This document shows, one piece after another, positions 13,410-25,064 of a DNA stretch of 64,000 nt (positions are counted from its first letter, which is position 1; each line of letters starts with the position of its first letter). The stretch covers positions 8,625,172 through 8,689,171 of the forward strand of contig CM041201.1 of NCBI GenBank assembly GCA_023078555.1, given 5' to 3'. The notes under the pieces are model-generated. The model did not search any database. It had not been told where the DNA came from and saw only the letters and a list, made by a program, of their open reading frames with translations. The DNA is from Ulva prolifera (lineage: Eukaryota > Chlorophyta > Ulvophyceae > Ulvales > Ulvaceae). A program made the translations under genes and the position numbers.

Positions 13410-15202
13410 ATGCTTGCAAGCGTTCGTAGATTGGTCTCTTCGGAGGCGATCTCTTCTATTAGATGCTTTTCCTCCAGTGTGTCACTGGGCCACGGTGGGC
13501 TTCAGGACAAGGACAGAATTTTCACTAACATCTACGGGGAACATGACATTTTCATCAATGGCGCAATGAAGCGAGGTGACTGGTACAGGTGCGCGAATGC
13601 ACACCGCGCTCGCCTGATTGTGCCTGTTCCAGCCCTCCATGCTCGGGCCACGGTTGCAGTGAGTTCCTTGTCCCAAAACCGCATGCTGTGTAGGACCAAA
13701 GACTTGCTCCTGAAGGGCCGCGAGTGGATCGTGGATCAGATCAAGCAGTCCGGTCTGCGGGGCCGAGGTGGAGCTGGATTCCCGTCTGGACTCAAGTGGT
13801 CGTTTATGCCAAAGCAGTCTGATGGCCGACCCTCCTATCTGGTGGTGAATGCTGACGAGTCTGAGCCCGGCACATGCAAAGACAGGGAGATTATGCGCCA
13901 CGATCCACACAAGCTGGTGGAGGGATGCCTGATTGCCGGGACTGCCATGGTGTGCCTCGTGCTGGGACACAGTGTCAAGGCAGCCACATTGTCAAACATA
14001 GCACACTCTGCCAATGTCGACTACAGGCCTGCACCCTCTGCCACTGCTCTGCACATTTGATACTTCAGAGTGAGAGGTTGTGCAGGGAGCTAGTGCTGGG
14101 TACATCTACATCCGAGGCGAATTTGTGGCAGAGCGCAAGAACCTGGAACGTGCTGTGAAGGAGGCTTATGCGAAAGGTTACCTTGGCCCTAATGCCTGTG
14201 GGTCTGGCGTCAATTTCGACCTCTTCGTCCACTATGGTGCTGGGGCATACATTTGTGGTGAGGAGACAGCGTTGATTGAGTCATTGGAGGGCAAACAGGG
14301 GAAGCCACGCCTGAAGCCACCATTCCCAGCCGGCGTTGGCCTATATGGCTGCCCAACAACTGTTACAAACGTTGAGACAGTTGCAGTCGCGCCGACAATC
14401 CTACGGAGGGGTCCAGAGTGGTTTGCCTCTCTCGGACGCAAGAACAATACAGGCACCAAGCTGTTCTGCATCTCGGGCCATGTCAACAGGTGCGTTGACT
14501 CCTGCACCACTGCTCGCCAGACACAGCGTCTTTCCAGCCCGTTGAACGGCAGTAGGCTCGTCAGTGATGTGATCCATTCCGTGTATGCACAATCGGTCAC
14601 ACACGGCAATGCTGCATCCTGTGGAAGTCTCTGTGGCATTCGTGATTCGGCCATTTGTTCCATGCAGGCCATGCACTGTCGAGGAAGAAATGTCGATTCC
14701 ACTGAAGGAGTTGCTGGAGCGCCACTGCGGTGGTGTCCGGGGAGGCTGGGATAACCTCCTTGCTGTCATTCCAGGCGGTTCCAGTGTGCCATGCCTGCCC
14801 AAGAATATTTGTGATGATGTTCTTATGGACTTTGATGCCCTGAAAGAGCAGCAGTCTGGTCTTGGAACAGCTGCCGTCATTGTGATGGACAAAAGCACAG
14901 ACATCATTGATGCCATTGCCAGGCTCAGTTACTTTTACAAGCATGAGTCGTGCGGACAATGCACGCCTTGCCGTGAGGGAACAAGCTGGGTGTATGACAT
15001 CATGACCCGCATGAAGAAGGGCGATGCTTTGCTGGAGGAGATCGACATGCTCTGGGAGGTTACAAAGCAAATCGAGGGCCACACCATCTGTGCTTTAGGC
15101 GATGCAGCGGCATGGCCAGTTCAGGGGCTGATCAGGCACTTCAGGCCTGAGATGGAGGCCAGGATTCGTGGCACAGCAGACCTGAAGCGGCTAACGGCGT
15201 AG
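13410..15202 (+). CDS. NDUFV1: mitochondrial complex I 51-kDa subunit
   Basis: Four exons (13410-13588, 13694-13949, 14086-14489, 14668-15202) encode 457 residues, a normal length for the family. This subunit oxidises NADH: it binds FMN and NADH and holds the N3 iron-sulfur cluster at the tip of the matrix arm. The first ~23 residues ([13 protein letters not shown]...) are a typical mitochondrial presequence rich in R and S. The FMN/NADH region shows [22 protein letters not shown] and [13 protein letters not shown]. The cluster-binding [11 protein letters not shown] is near the C-terminus, with its fourth Cys in [13 protein letters not shown]. All splice phases close. The protein is extremely conserved, so identification is secure. 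Confidence 0.97.
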
Positions 15203-15867
15203 TTCGCGGCTAGGTTGCGGTTACTGCCCCCGACTAGATCTTGGGCTGCACATAATTTGAGTTCTGAGGTAGGGCTGTTGCAAAGCCGTAGGGACGCCAC
15301 AGGGTGTTGATCACCTACACGTCATGTAAAGACGGGCTTTCTCCCAATCGTGGGCTGTGCACACGATACTTCGTCAGGCAGGGATGTGCTCGGCTCTCCG
15401 TAAACACGTGTGGACGTCACCTGCGCGCAGATCCGCTGGCGAAACCTGCAGCAGAGTTGGCCGCCTGCGCATGCAAAAACTTCGTTGAACCAGGACAAAG
15501 GATAAAAGTGTATTCAGCGTTGTGAGACTGCCTCAAGCCTCCTGGTGCCGTGATTGCATGTACATAGTTGCGGCGCGTCATTACACGATGATTCCGGAAT
15601 CCTCGACGGTTCAAGGTGGTCGTGTGCGGGATGGAGAGGGTCGTTTCCGTGCGCTTGTCATGCGAACCTGTGTCGGCGGGATGCTGGGCGGTAGTGAAGT
15701 GCAGGTCTTCGTTTATCACGCATCCATCCTCGTTGTTCCACGGACATGAGAAATTGACAAGTGGCCACTTTACCGTCGTGCCATAAGGACGCCCACGGCC
15801 CTAGTTATTGCCAGGGTAATTGAAAGCCAAATCATATCTTCTACGTGTTCTGACGTTTCGGTTGAAG
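15203..15867. other. intergenic region
   Basis: NDUFV1 3' region followed by the presumed promoter of the acidic protein gene. The open frames here have no recognisable similarity and no coding bias. Confidence 0.5.
15325..15329 (+). terminator. putative TGTAA poly(A) signal
   Basis: TGTAA lies 123 nt after the NDUFV1 stop. Weak on its own. Confidence 0.3.
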
Positions 15868-16920
15868 ATGGGAGAGAAACCAGGTGCAGCAGGCTGTGCA
15901 TACTTTGTGTGGTGGGGCAGCCCAATTGCAGGGCCAAAAAGCTCCAACATAAGATAGGCCAGCGCACCTTGTTACTTCCTGGCTCGATGGGCAGTAGGAA
16001 CATGCTGGCGCATTGCATGTTGCCTGAACAGTTGCAAAAAGGCGTGATGGTGCAATGCAGAGGATGCCGGGCCATCAAAGGCAGAGAAGGAGGCAGAGGA
16101 GGGAAAGGAAGTCAAGACTGACAAAGCCGAGCCAGGCACCAAAGGTCTTGTAGAGGGAGACTTTGATGAGGCGGACGATGATGATTTCAATGGTGCGTAG
16201 ATGCTACCAGCAGACAATTCTTGCCGCAATGCCAGCACTGCCATGCCTACCCTGATACAGCCCGCAGTGCATAGATACATGGCATTGTTTAGGTAACAGG
16301 TGCATGAGTGCCCTGAGCTGCGCAGGCACAGTAGGCGGCACCAGACATGCACAGCCTGCGACCTACACACGCAGTGTGTGCAGCATTACCTGTGAGAGCG
16401 GGCCAGTCTAGAGCGCCCTTGTGTTTATGGCAATGCACTATTCATGTCCTGGGTGATAGCATGGCACTGTCCACACCAAGAGCCTGCAAATTCTTTCTAT
16501 ATATACGCCACATGGCGAACACACCAGCAGACATGGATGTTGTTGGCGCAGGTGAGGGGGAAGCAGAAGACGACGATGATGATGACGACGATGAAGACTT
16601 CAACGAGGAAGATGACGATGATGATGATGACGACGATGATGGCGAAGAGGAGGCTGCCCCGGCACGAAGATCTAAGCGCAAGTGCGGCAACGTCATTCTG
16701 TGCCCATTGACCACCTGCCTCATGCCCATTTTAACAAGGGACATGGGTGTACAGTCCGCTCACAGTCACTTGTAATGTTTTCTGGCATTCATTTGCTTGG
16801 CACGTCCCATAATTATACACATATATCTGTGCTTTGTGCAGGCGCCCAGGTGATGCTGATGAGGAGGAAGAGGCGCAAGACGACGACGACGATGATGACG
16901 ATGATGATGACGACGAGTGA
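15868..16920 (+). CDS. small, extremely acidic prothymosin-like nuclear protein
   Basis: Four exons join in frame: 15868-15883, 16061-16192, 16552-16681 and 16842-16920, giving 118 residues from MGEKPEDAG to a stop after a D/E run. About half the residues are D or E, in long uninterrupted Asp tracts coded by mixed GAT/GAC. The only basic cluster, ARRSKRKRPG, lies between acidic blocks and crosses the last intron; it is a good nuclear localisation signal. There is no folded domain. The layout recalls prothymosin-alpha (disordered acidic histone-binding protein with one basic NLS) and other acidic histone chaperones, but low-complexity sequence cannot prove homology. The 16-nt first exon is inferred from phase and a donor at 15884; the other three exons are well supported. 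Confidence 0.65.
16567..16640 (+). repeat. GAT/GAC trinucleotide-rich coding repeat
   Basis: Imperfect GAY triplets encoding Asp (with some GAA/GAG) inside exon 3 of the acidic protein gene. A similar tract lies at 16879-16917 in exon 4. Mixed codon use argues for selection on the protein rather than simple microsatellite slippage. Confidence 0.8.
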
Positions 16921-17457
16921 GAGTGATTGTCATGCCTGTGGTGTGCACAAGGAGTCTTTGGGGCATCTGGAAAGGCTGCCTGTGGCCGTGGCAGATCAGA
17001 GACAGCATGGGTTGTTTGTGGTCAGATCACCAAGGCCTCGCCGATTGGCGCTTCCATGCAGCATGACGGGCTCCTTGGCCCATGCACATGGAAGCACACA
17101 CTGGCTATGCTCCACAACTGCAAACACCTTGCAGGCCGTGCAGGTGATATGCCTGCAAAAGCTTGTGGGCTAACGAACTCACATGTGTGGGTGAGTCGTT
17201 GCAAGTGATCTTGGCGCTGAACCGTGCTAAATCTCGTATTCCAACATGAATTGAGGCGAACTAGCTTCATTTTTGGGGAGTTTTGAAGTCCAAAAACCTG
17301 GACCTGTAACAAACGCGCTTGTTGCCCGAAGTCATTGCTGGACACGGCAGCTGTGTTGTACTGTTGCAATCGACGATTGCACCTCACAGAGCCTTGGTGT
17401 GGTGTGTCAAATGCGGTGACCGCAGTGTTCACGACCGACACCGCTGATCGTGCAGTT
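16921..17457. other. intergenic region
   Basis: 537 nt between two small genes on the same strand. No coding exon was recognised; it should hold the 3' end of the first and the promoter of the second. Confidence 0.5.
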
Positions 17458-18034
17458 ATGACAGGTTCGATACAGGCTCTGGAGGCAAAAGCGCAAGCCT
17501 TTGAGTCACGCATTTCTGCCCTTGAAATGTCTGTGACTGGTGGGAATGGTGCGGCGCAGCTGCTGCGGTGTCGTGTCTGCCTGGTGGCCGTCGTGGCAGA
17601 ACAACGTCTGCGGCGCGTTCAAAAGATCAACCATATTTCCCGAATGCATGCATGGCATATAGCCATCGGCTATGCTGTAGTAACTTGCTGGATCTGACTT
17701 GGTTGATCACCTGTACAGGTAGCACTGACCCAGTAGAGCATTTTAAGGCCAACCTGCTCGCGCTCAGAGAGCAGCTAGTGAAAGCCAAAAAGGAGGTGGA
17801 GAAAGTCACTAAAGAGAGAGATGAAGTGAGGGACCTGCTCGCTGCGCCTGTGCTTACTGTGTACATGTGTGTGATATGCGACAGGCACACCCCTGCCGCT
17901 GCAACACTAAGTGCCTCTGATCTACTGTGCAGGCATTGAAACGCGCAGACAAGCTTCAGTATCAGTGCGATCACCTGAAGAGCTCCTTGCGCGATCAAGA
18001 TGACAAGACAGGTCACCCAGCTGACCAAGCATAA
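17458..18034 (+). CDS. small coiled-coil protein, unknown function
   Basis: Three exons (17458-17548, 17719-17849, 17933-18034) join in phase to give about 107 residues. Residues ~5-25 and ~40-75 are strongly heptad-patterned and rich in A, L, E, K, Q and R (for example ALREQLVKAKKEVEKVTKER), so most of the protein should be a parallel or antiparallel coiled coil. The C-terminal part has KLQYQCDHLKSSLRDQD, which loosely resembles a K-x-x-Y-x-x-x-H-L pattern in small eukaryotic coiled-coil proteins; I cannot name the family. The gene has the same donor (GTGCGG) and acceptor (CAG|GT) style as the well-supported genes. It is short but the phases close and codon bias fits. Confidence 0.65.
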
Positions 18035-19924
18035 GCAAGATCTTCTGTTTGAGACGCAGTCGGCAGGGCAATCCGCCTACACAGTTGCAGAGTGGCTGCG
18101 AGTGCCACACTTCAGAACAGCGTGTATCAGCTGCAATTGTGAACTTGCTGTATATGCATTTGCTCTCTAAGTCATACCTCTGCATTGCGAGCTGGGGCAC
18201 CGAATTGCATTTGGAGAGTTGATGGTAAGTCTGCACGGCTACAGCACGCGCTATGCATGCTTACGTCCGCATCCTAGCAGGTATTTCACCCCATTCGTTG
18301 CTTTCTGCATTGGAGTTCAGCGGCATTTATGCGTTTGGTGCAGGGACAGTTGCACTCTGAAGGCAAAATGCTGAATCAGCAGGGGCACAGCTGATGCTGC
18401 TGTAGCTAACGCCCAGTAATCTATGATACCTCATTTGATAAGTTTGTAAGCTGATGTGAGGAGTTCGGTGATCTGCCTTGTTGTCGAAGTTCATGCATGC
18501 AGCTGCTGTTTCTTGCAACCGTTGCCGGAATGCTACACACACAATGATCATCTCGCATCTTGAGATGCATACGAACAGCAGCACGCGGTCTACACGACGA
18601 TTGGGCAGTCAAGCTCACGGCGAGGTGAATCGGCAGTCCAGAACAAAATGGCTACAAGCAGCTCAACATCAGGCAGTTGCGCCTCCTGATAGTGATTAAC
18701 TACCACTCTTGAAAATGTGACCTTCCCATGTGCGACGCCAGCCTGTAAATGCTCTCATGGCTGCATGTGGGCTCTGCATCCCAACAGCCTTGCTGCAGAG
18801 TCCACGGCTGCGATAGGGGCAGTGCCTGCGGCGAAGAGTAATGTGTCAGGGACCTGAAAGCCGAGGTGGATGAGATCAAATCAAGCCCCGATGTCCCATG
18901 CACTGGCGGTCTATGCACCCGGAGTGTGGCCGTGACTGAATGTGCCTGTGAAATGCCCCACCGCGCCGTAATCTGTCAGCCCGGGACTGCAGTGGCATGC
19001 TGAGATCATCAGCCTGAGGTCAGAGGAGCGCAGAGCATGAACGCAGGTCGCCAGTGCGTGACAGAGTAGGGTCAGGTGCTGCAAAGTGTGCAGAGCCTGC
19101 GTAGCATTTGTGGTTGCTGCGATCGCTAGTGCCACCGTGCTTGCATGCATGTGTGGATGCCGTTTGGGCCAGTACACTAGTGGGCAGGAGGGGGGGGGCA
19201 CATTATGGCATGAGTCTGAAGCCGCGCAGCGCTACAGAGTTTATGCATGTGTACACGGACAAGTGCATTGTAGAACACCAAGACACCCTCAGAAATCTGC
19301 TTAAGATTCAGGATGTGACCCAGTAAATGCACAAACAATTAGCCCTCGCCTCGCTAGCCTCAGGGCTGACCATCCTACATCGCGACACCTAGTGCCACAC
19401 ATGTGTGTATAGTGACGCTGCTGGAACAGAGCACACCGTAAACATCCACCGGCTCATCACACATGGCCAGAAATCCATCTATTCCCGCACAAACGGGCGA
19501 TTGGGCGTGTATTTGCAGGCGGATGAAGCCGTGAGGCCGCTGCCCTGGCAGGTACGTATGGTGAGGTGGGATCTCAATCCGATTGCTGCGGTATGCATCC
19601 TAGGCAGCCGCCCACGTCGGCAAGTGCTCTGAAGTTTTGTGCAGCTACATGGTTCTGCTCGTCCAAGGCAGCCTGAAGACTTTCTCTGGCGGTACCGACA
19701 GCATGGTGTCCCGAGGCGTGCCGTCACAGGGCAGGCGACCAGCATGGTCACCCATGGCTGCCCATGCATGCTGGGTGCGCAAGCTACACCGAACTGTCAA
19801 AAGTGCTGACCCCGCGTTGATTTTGGTCACGAAGGCCAACAGCAGCAAACAGGGACGGGTAGCGTTGCATGGAACCGTTCCGAAGGTGAGGTTGAGATCT
19901 CGGCTGCCTGTGTCTTCGTGACAG
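18035..19924. other. unassigned region upstream of retroelement
   Basis: No gene could be assembled. Two stretches look partly coding. One, around 19237-19326, reads into a stop at 19324-19326. The other, 19405-19551, ends at a strong donor-like CAG|GTACGT. They may belong to an undetected gene or to a decayed 5' part of the reverse-transcriptase element that follows. Confidence 0.35.
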
Positions 19925-21604
19925 TGGCGCGGGCGTGACGTACATGCACACGTGGCGGGACTGGACGGGATCGACAGGATTGCAGCTGCACATCGCCGCC
20001 ACTCCGGAGGACGTTGAGCTGGCTCTCTGCCAGTGCGGTGTCCACCAAGGTGACCCCCCTTTGCCCCCTCCTGTTTGCGTTGACCCTGCAGCCTGTCATG
20101 GAGCACGTCGACGCATCAGACGCCGGCGCCTCTTTGGTGGCATACCTGGATGACATTAGCATCGCGGGCGACCTTGTGGCTGGGGCTACTGTATTCCGGC
20201 GGCTGTGCATGGGCGCCGATGGCGTGCGCAGCATCGGGCTGGAGGTGAATCCGGCCAAATGCGGCGTCCACAGCGCCGACGCTGCAGCTACGGCCGCTAT
20301 GGCTGTGGAGCTCGGCATTCGGGATCTGAACACGGGCTTCAAGGCGGTCCGCACGCCACTGGGCACCCCGGAGTATGTCGCCGAGGTGCTGGACGCGCGT
20401 GCGCGCGAAGTTGAGGGCCTCGTTGAGAACCTGGTGCGATTCCCGCTCTCAGTGCAGGCTCAGTTCCTCTTGCTGCGCGTGTCCCTGAGTGTGCGCATGA
20501 CGCGCCTGATGCGGACGGTACCGTATGCCGCGCTCAAGCCGCACATGCACAGGGCGGAGGCCGCCGTGTGGCGCGGTGCAGCTGCAATCCTGTCCTTGCC
20601 GCCCGAGGTCGCGGAGGCTGCAGCCGCGTCTGACAACTCGGCCACGGACGCTGACACACGGCGGCTGGCTGGGCGGCCGATGTCCCCCGTTCGCCATGGC
20701 GGGCTCGGCCTGCCGATGCTGGTAGACAGCATCGCTGAAGCAGCCGTGCTGTCGGGGGCCGGCATGGCCGAGCGTAACCTTGCCGGCCGCCCCGAGCTGC
20801 TCCTCCCTCTCCGTGGCCACAGCCGGGGCAGCCTGTTGCAGCGCTGGCAGGGGTTGTATCACGAATTGCACGAGTTGCTGGGGTGGGAGGCCAACGCCCG
20901 CGGCCTGCCGGACTGGAGGTGGAGCGCGGCCGCGTGGTCCGCGCACGCCCGCCCCACCTTACGCTGGGCCGCCAGCAGCTTGCCAGGCGCGAATCCAGTG
21001 CAGGTGTTGCCGCCGAACCGGACCATGCCATGGTCTGCAAGAAGGTGGCAAAGGAGACCCATATGCGCCATGATAACCAGGCTCGTGCCTTGCGCCTGGT
21101 CGCCTCTAACGCCGGACTGCAGTCTGCACCGGAGCCGCTCTACCGTGCCCTTGCTTGGGGCGCGGGTGTGCATCTGATTTGTCGCGGGGACATCATCGTG
21201 GTCATGCCGCGCCTGGAGATGGCTGCCGTGGACGTCGTGATCACGCATGCGCCGGCGGCCTCGTACGTGGCCGCCGCGGCACGGGAGATGGGTGCGACGG
21301 CGGAGCGGGCGGGGAACAGGAAGCGGGACCGCTTCCGGCGGGACGGCCTGACCATGCAGCGTTCCGGTTTGTTACGTTTGCCGTCGAGTCGTGTGGCGTC
21401 GTGGGCAAGGCAGCCGTGCGATTCGTCGGCCAGTTGGGGGATGCGGCTGCTGCTAGTGGGCGCATTTCCAAAGCGCGTTCGTCCAGTGGGCGCTGCAGTT
21501 GTTGTCTGTGTCGTTGCAGCGGGGCAACGCGGAGATGTATCGGGAGTCGGGGCTTGTCACCTCGCATGAGCGGGGCCTGCGGTATGATGCGGGCCTCGAT
21601 CTAA
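19925..21604 (+). mobile_element. decayed non-LTR retrotransposon (reverse transcriptase)
   Basis: A GC-rich island encodes the second half of a reverse transcriptase. A GVHQGDP box lies near 20040, PLCPLLFALTLQPV follows just after it, and the catalytic YLDD is near 20143. The combination QGDP...PLLFAL...YLDD is typical of LINE-like enzymes, not of LTR elements. The thumb/connection-like part continues to about 21000. The last part (about 21030-21450) contains RGDIIVVMPRLEM-x-AVDVVITHAP, a D...D pattern that could be a PD-(D/E)XK-type nuclease core. The frame changes near the QGDP box and again near 21020, and the palm N-terminal half is missing or unrecognisable, so the copy is 5'-truncated and dead. 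No target duplication or poly(A) tail was found; the ends are approximate. Confidence 0.85.
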
Positions 21605-22512
21605 CCGGACTGAGGTGTGGGCGGGGTACCAACGTTGTACTGTGATCGTGTGTGTGTTGCTGTCGATTCAGATGGGATTCTTGTGTGATATTTGTCTTCT
21701 CTCGTTCACTCTTTCGTAACTATTTGCACACGTGGCGCGGTCCCGGTGTTGCACTACTATCCAGCGTTTCCGGTCGCCGTGCATGGTCGCGTGAAGAGCC
21801 ACGACCACGACGGCTGCAGCACGCCGCAGATTCGAAACTCGAACGGATCTCCGCCGTCAGACTAGTTCAGTGTCCAGGCATAGGCAGCGGACATGCCGGA
21901 GGATACATAAGGCCACATATGCATGCATGCGATTCACAAGAGTGAATTCGGTGGATGAAGCGATTCGAGGACATTGGAGTCTAGGTACTCTTGGAAACAT
22001 AGCAAATGTGGCTTGCTACAATAAATCCGCTGCCTTGTGGCGTTCTGGCTCGGGCTTGCTGCATCGTCTGTAGAGGATGGGGGGTCACATGTGACTTGTG
22101 AAGGACTGGCTACAACTGGTGGCAGCAGGCGTTTTTTCGAGAATTCCAGCGGTGTGTGTACTCTCGAGATACGAAGCCGTTCGAACGTGCGGCCATTCTT
22201 GCCGTTCTGATGCTGGCGGCTGCGGCGGCGGCGGCAGCTGTCACGGATTCTTCCGATAGTAGATATCGTGCCAAGTACCTAGGCTTGCGGCAGCTGCCGC
22301 AAGCCTCGGCATCCTGGACCGAGCCTAAGGCCAGTGTCGAAGCTGCTGCCGCCATAGAAACACAGGATACAACACCCATGAGCAGTCGACGCAGTCATAG
22401 CTTGTAGTCGGTGCACGATTCAGTGTTCTACCGGAGCTTCCGTTCTTGGAATGATCAGTACGACAGTGTCTCGTTGATGGCGGAACCCGGTACGCAAAGC
22501 AAATAAGCTGTC
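21605..22512. other. intergenic region
   Basis: About 900 nt between the retroelement and the next gene. An open frame at 22156-22407 with an Ala run comes from a GCG/GCT-rich stretch and has no other coding sign. The right end should hold a promoter. Confidence 0.5.
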
Positions 22513-25064
22513 ATGGATCTAGGAGACTGTCTAGATATCCTTGTCAGTCGTGTGAACGAAGTCTTGGCCGATCCCGCCACTGCTTCGGCGCTCGCTGGGA
22601 TCGAGGCCGTAGGCCTGCACCTGTGGGAGTCGAGTGGCGAAGCACGGAGAAGAAGCGAACTGCTGCATGCTCACGCACCGGCCAAGCTAGTCCGAGAACT
22701 GAGCTCATTGCTACTGATCTACATTGGATATGCTGCAGCTCATGCTTCCGAGGCGCGCCCCAGTACTGCATGCTATTTAGAACACAGCCTGTCCCTTCAC
22801 TGCAAATTACACACACCGTAGCAATCCAGCGGGTCCTGTTGTGCAGGACAGCAACGACTGCCAAGAGTCCGTTGCTCTGGCTAGAGCTGCAGAGATCTCG
22901 ATGGGCATTTTATGTAACCTTGTTGCAGACTCCAGGACTGCCGCTCCTGCATGGACGACAGTATTGCACATCATCAATTCCGCAGATTCGGCGCGGTATC
23001 CATGGACATCACACGCTCCTCTAGCTGCAGCAATGCTGCAGTGCTTGGCGATGCTCTGTTCAGCCGAGGTACTGGACCTTCAATGTGCTTCTGCTGTGCA
23101 CAGCTTGTGCTGGTGGCTGGTGGGCCGAATCCAGCGTGCACAGTGCACTGACCACAACTCGACAGGACCAGTGCAGGCGACCAAGAGCTCTGCATTGGAG
23201 TATATGATTAGCCACGTGGACGTATGGATGCAATTTATGCTGTCTGGGAAGGAAGATGTTGCACTATGGAGTGCAAGGCTCATGTACACTTGTGCTGCAA
23301 GTGGGCCGACGATGCAGCAAGTCCTGCATGACGGAGACATAATGCTTGTCATCGAGAAACTGCTTGAGTCTGCCACAAGCCAGACGTGCCAGGGTACGAG
23401 GCGATGTTGCTCCTGTCTGGGCGCTGATTGAATGCTCGTTGTGTCACACCATCCAACCAATACATATACCAGCTAAGGCAAAGCGCCATAGGTCCGATAC
23501 GTCTTCCCAAGCTGCAAGATACTATACAAGCTGCAAATTTTAGTCACGATGTATCTTGCAGAAGTGGACACGGACAGCCACGCAGTGGTGGCTACATGTG
23601 AACTCCTAGACATCCTACTTGATGCTGAGACGATGACTCTCGACGAGACTGGCATACGGCCAACACAGAAATTGTCACGTATAGATGGAGATTCGACGGT
23701 GCAGTTGGCAAGCGAATCAGGCGAGGCAAAGCCTGCTCCCATCAAGACCGATGCCACCCATCCAGAGGTAGAAACGGACGACCCAGGGGATAGCAAGGAG
23801 CAGAAAGCTAGCATCCAGCATGCAACAGACCCGGTGCTGTCTCTGCCGGGCCAGTGTGTACACACGGGCGTGCCTGTGCAGCTAGCGGGGCGGCTGGTGC
23901 AACACTTAGTCGAGCTCCTGAAGCAGGCGGAGCGTGGAGATGTGCTGGTGTGCTGTTTCGTGTGCTTGAGCAGGCTGCATGCCCTCGAAGGCGAGCCTCC
24001 GTCAGAGCTCGTGTATCATAAGCCGGGCGATGCTGGCCCTGGATCCGATGCAGAGGGAATTCTGGAGCTGAAAGACGAAAGTGCAGAGGCGCAGCCGGGA
24101 AGAGGTGCAGGAGCCAGGGGCAAGCGCCTGCGGGGATGCTGCCGCATGGCGGCGACAGATTGTGGCTGCTCACCGACAGTGAGCGCGATGTGGAGCGTGC
24201 TGCGCGACACGCTGGCCGTGCGGCGGCTCGTGTCCGCCGCTGTTGCCGTGATCAGCGGCGGTCTGGCGGGGCCGTTCTGGCCGCACCTCGCGGCTGCGCT
24301 GACGGTGCTGACGTGGGTTGCCGCGGGGTTGGCGCGGCCGGCTGCAGATCTTGCATGGATATGCCAGCACTCCCGACGGCCGGCCGGGGGTGGGGGTTTG
24401 CCCGCACAGTTCGAGGACGTGCGCTGGCACAGCGTATGTGTGCACCGTGCACCGTACCCAGGCCTCACGCTGTCTGTGCATGAGTGGAGGGCATCTGCCA
24501 TTGCGTTTGTGGACATGGTGCGGTGCCTTGCCCGAAACCGGTCTGTGCACTGCAGGCATGTGTGCATGCAGTCATGACTGCAAACCTGTAGCGTTCCAGA
24601 CAAGCAGTGCTCTGCATGCGTGCTGCGAGAATGGATACAAGTGGTGTGTCATCTCGGCCGTCTGTCCAAGCGTCTGCGTGCTGTGTTGGGTACGACGCTG
24701 CTGAAGCGGCGCTGTCTAGGGCGCCTGGGAGCGGGATATGCGTTGCCTTTGGTCTGCCGATGTTGCCATTAACCGGTGAATTCGGGGACATGTATCGCAT
24801 GCAGGCTCAGCACATGCGGTACATACGGTTTCCCTTGTTGCAGGCTCCTTTGCGGTGTATGCTTTGTCAATTCTGGCTTTTGAGGTGGTGTCCGCTTGAC
24901 GTTATTACCTGATCGATGCCCTTGGCTATCTGCAGGTGGCAGAGCTGCAAGATGATCTGCTTGTCGGCTTGGCTGTGCCGTTTGAGGGATGCGACGCAGG
25001 CACCTCGCATGTGCTGCGATGTACAAAGATCCTGCAGGACGTTCTCGATATTTCGAGGCAGTAG
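22513..25064 (+). CDS. SAAL1-like armadillo-type protein (tentative)
   Basis: Clear coding blocks are 22513 to about 22740 (start MDLGDCLDIL), 22847-23068, 23177-23393, 23562 to about 24150 or beyond, and a terminal exon 24936-25064 ending ILQDVLDISRQ. Junctions 23068/23177, 23393/23562 and the last acceptor close in phase; the first donor and the 24.1-24.9 kb part are unresolved. The sequence is helical and leucine-rich, with a segment AEISMGILCNLVAD that matches the position of REICVGILGNMAC in animal SAAL1, and YxAEVDTDSHAVVATCELLDILLD similar to its later helices. SAAL1 proteins are ARM-like and poorly understood; in animals they affect cell proliferation. The 24.1-24.4 kb part carries hydrophobic helices and an acidic, poorly ordered linker precedes it. 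Another ARM-repeat protein remains possible. Confidence 0.5.

Noticed and set aside
16442-16744. Minus strand poly-Ser protein
   Set aside because: It is the reverse complement of the Asp-coding GAT/GAC tract; the + strand joins in phase with neighbouring exons.
22156-22407. Ala-rich open frame as a possible secreted protein
   Set aside because: The Ala run comes from a GCG/GCT-rich stretch open on both strands; no exon could be linked to it.
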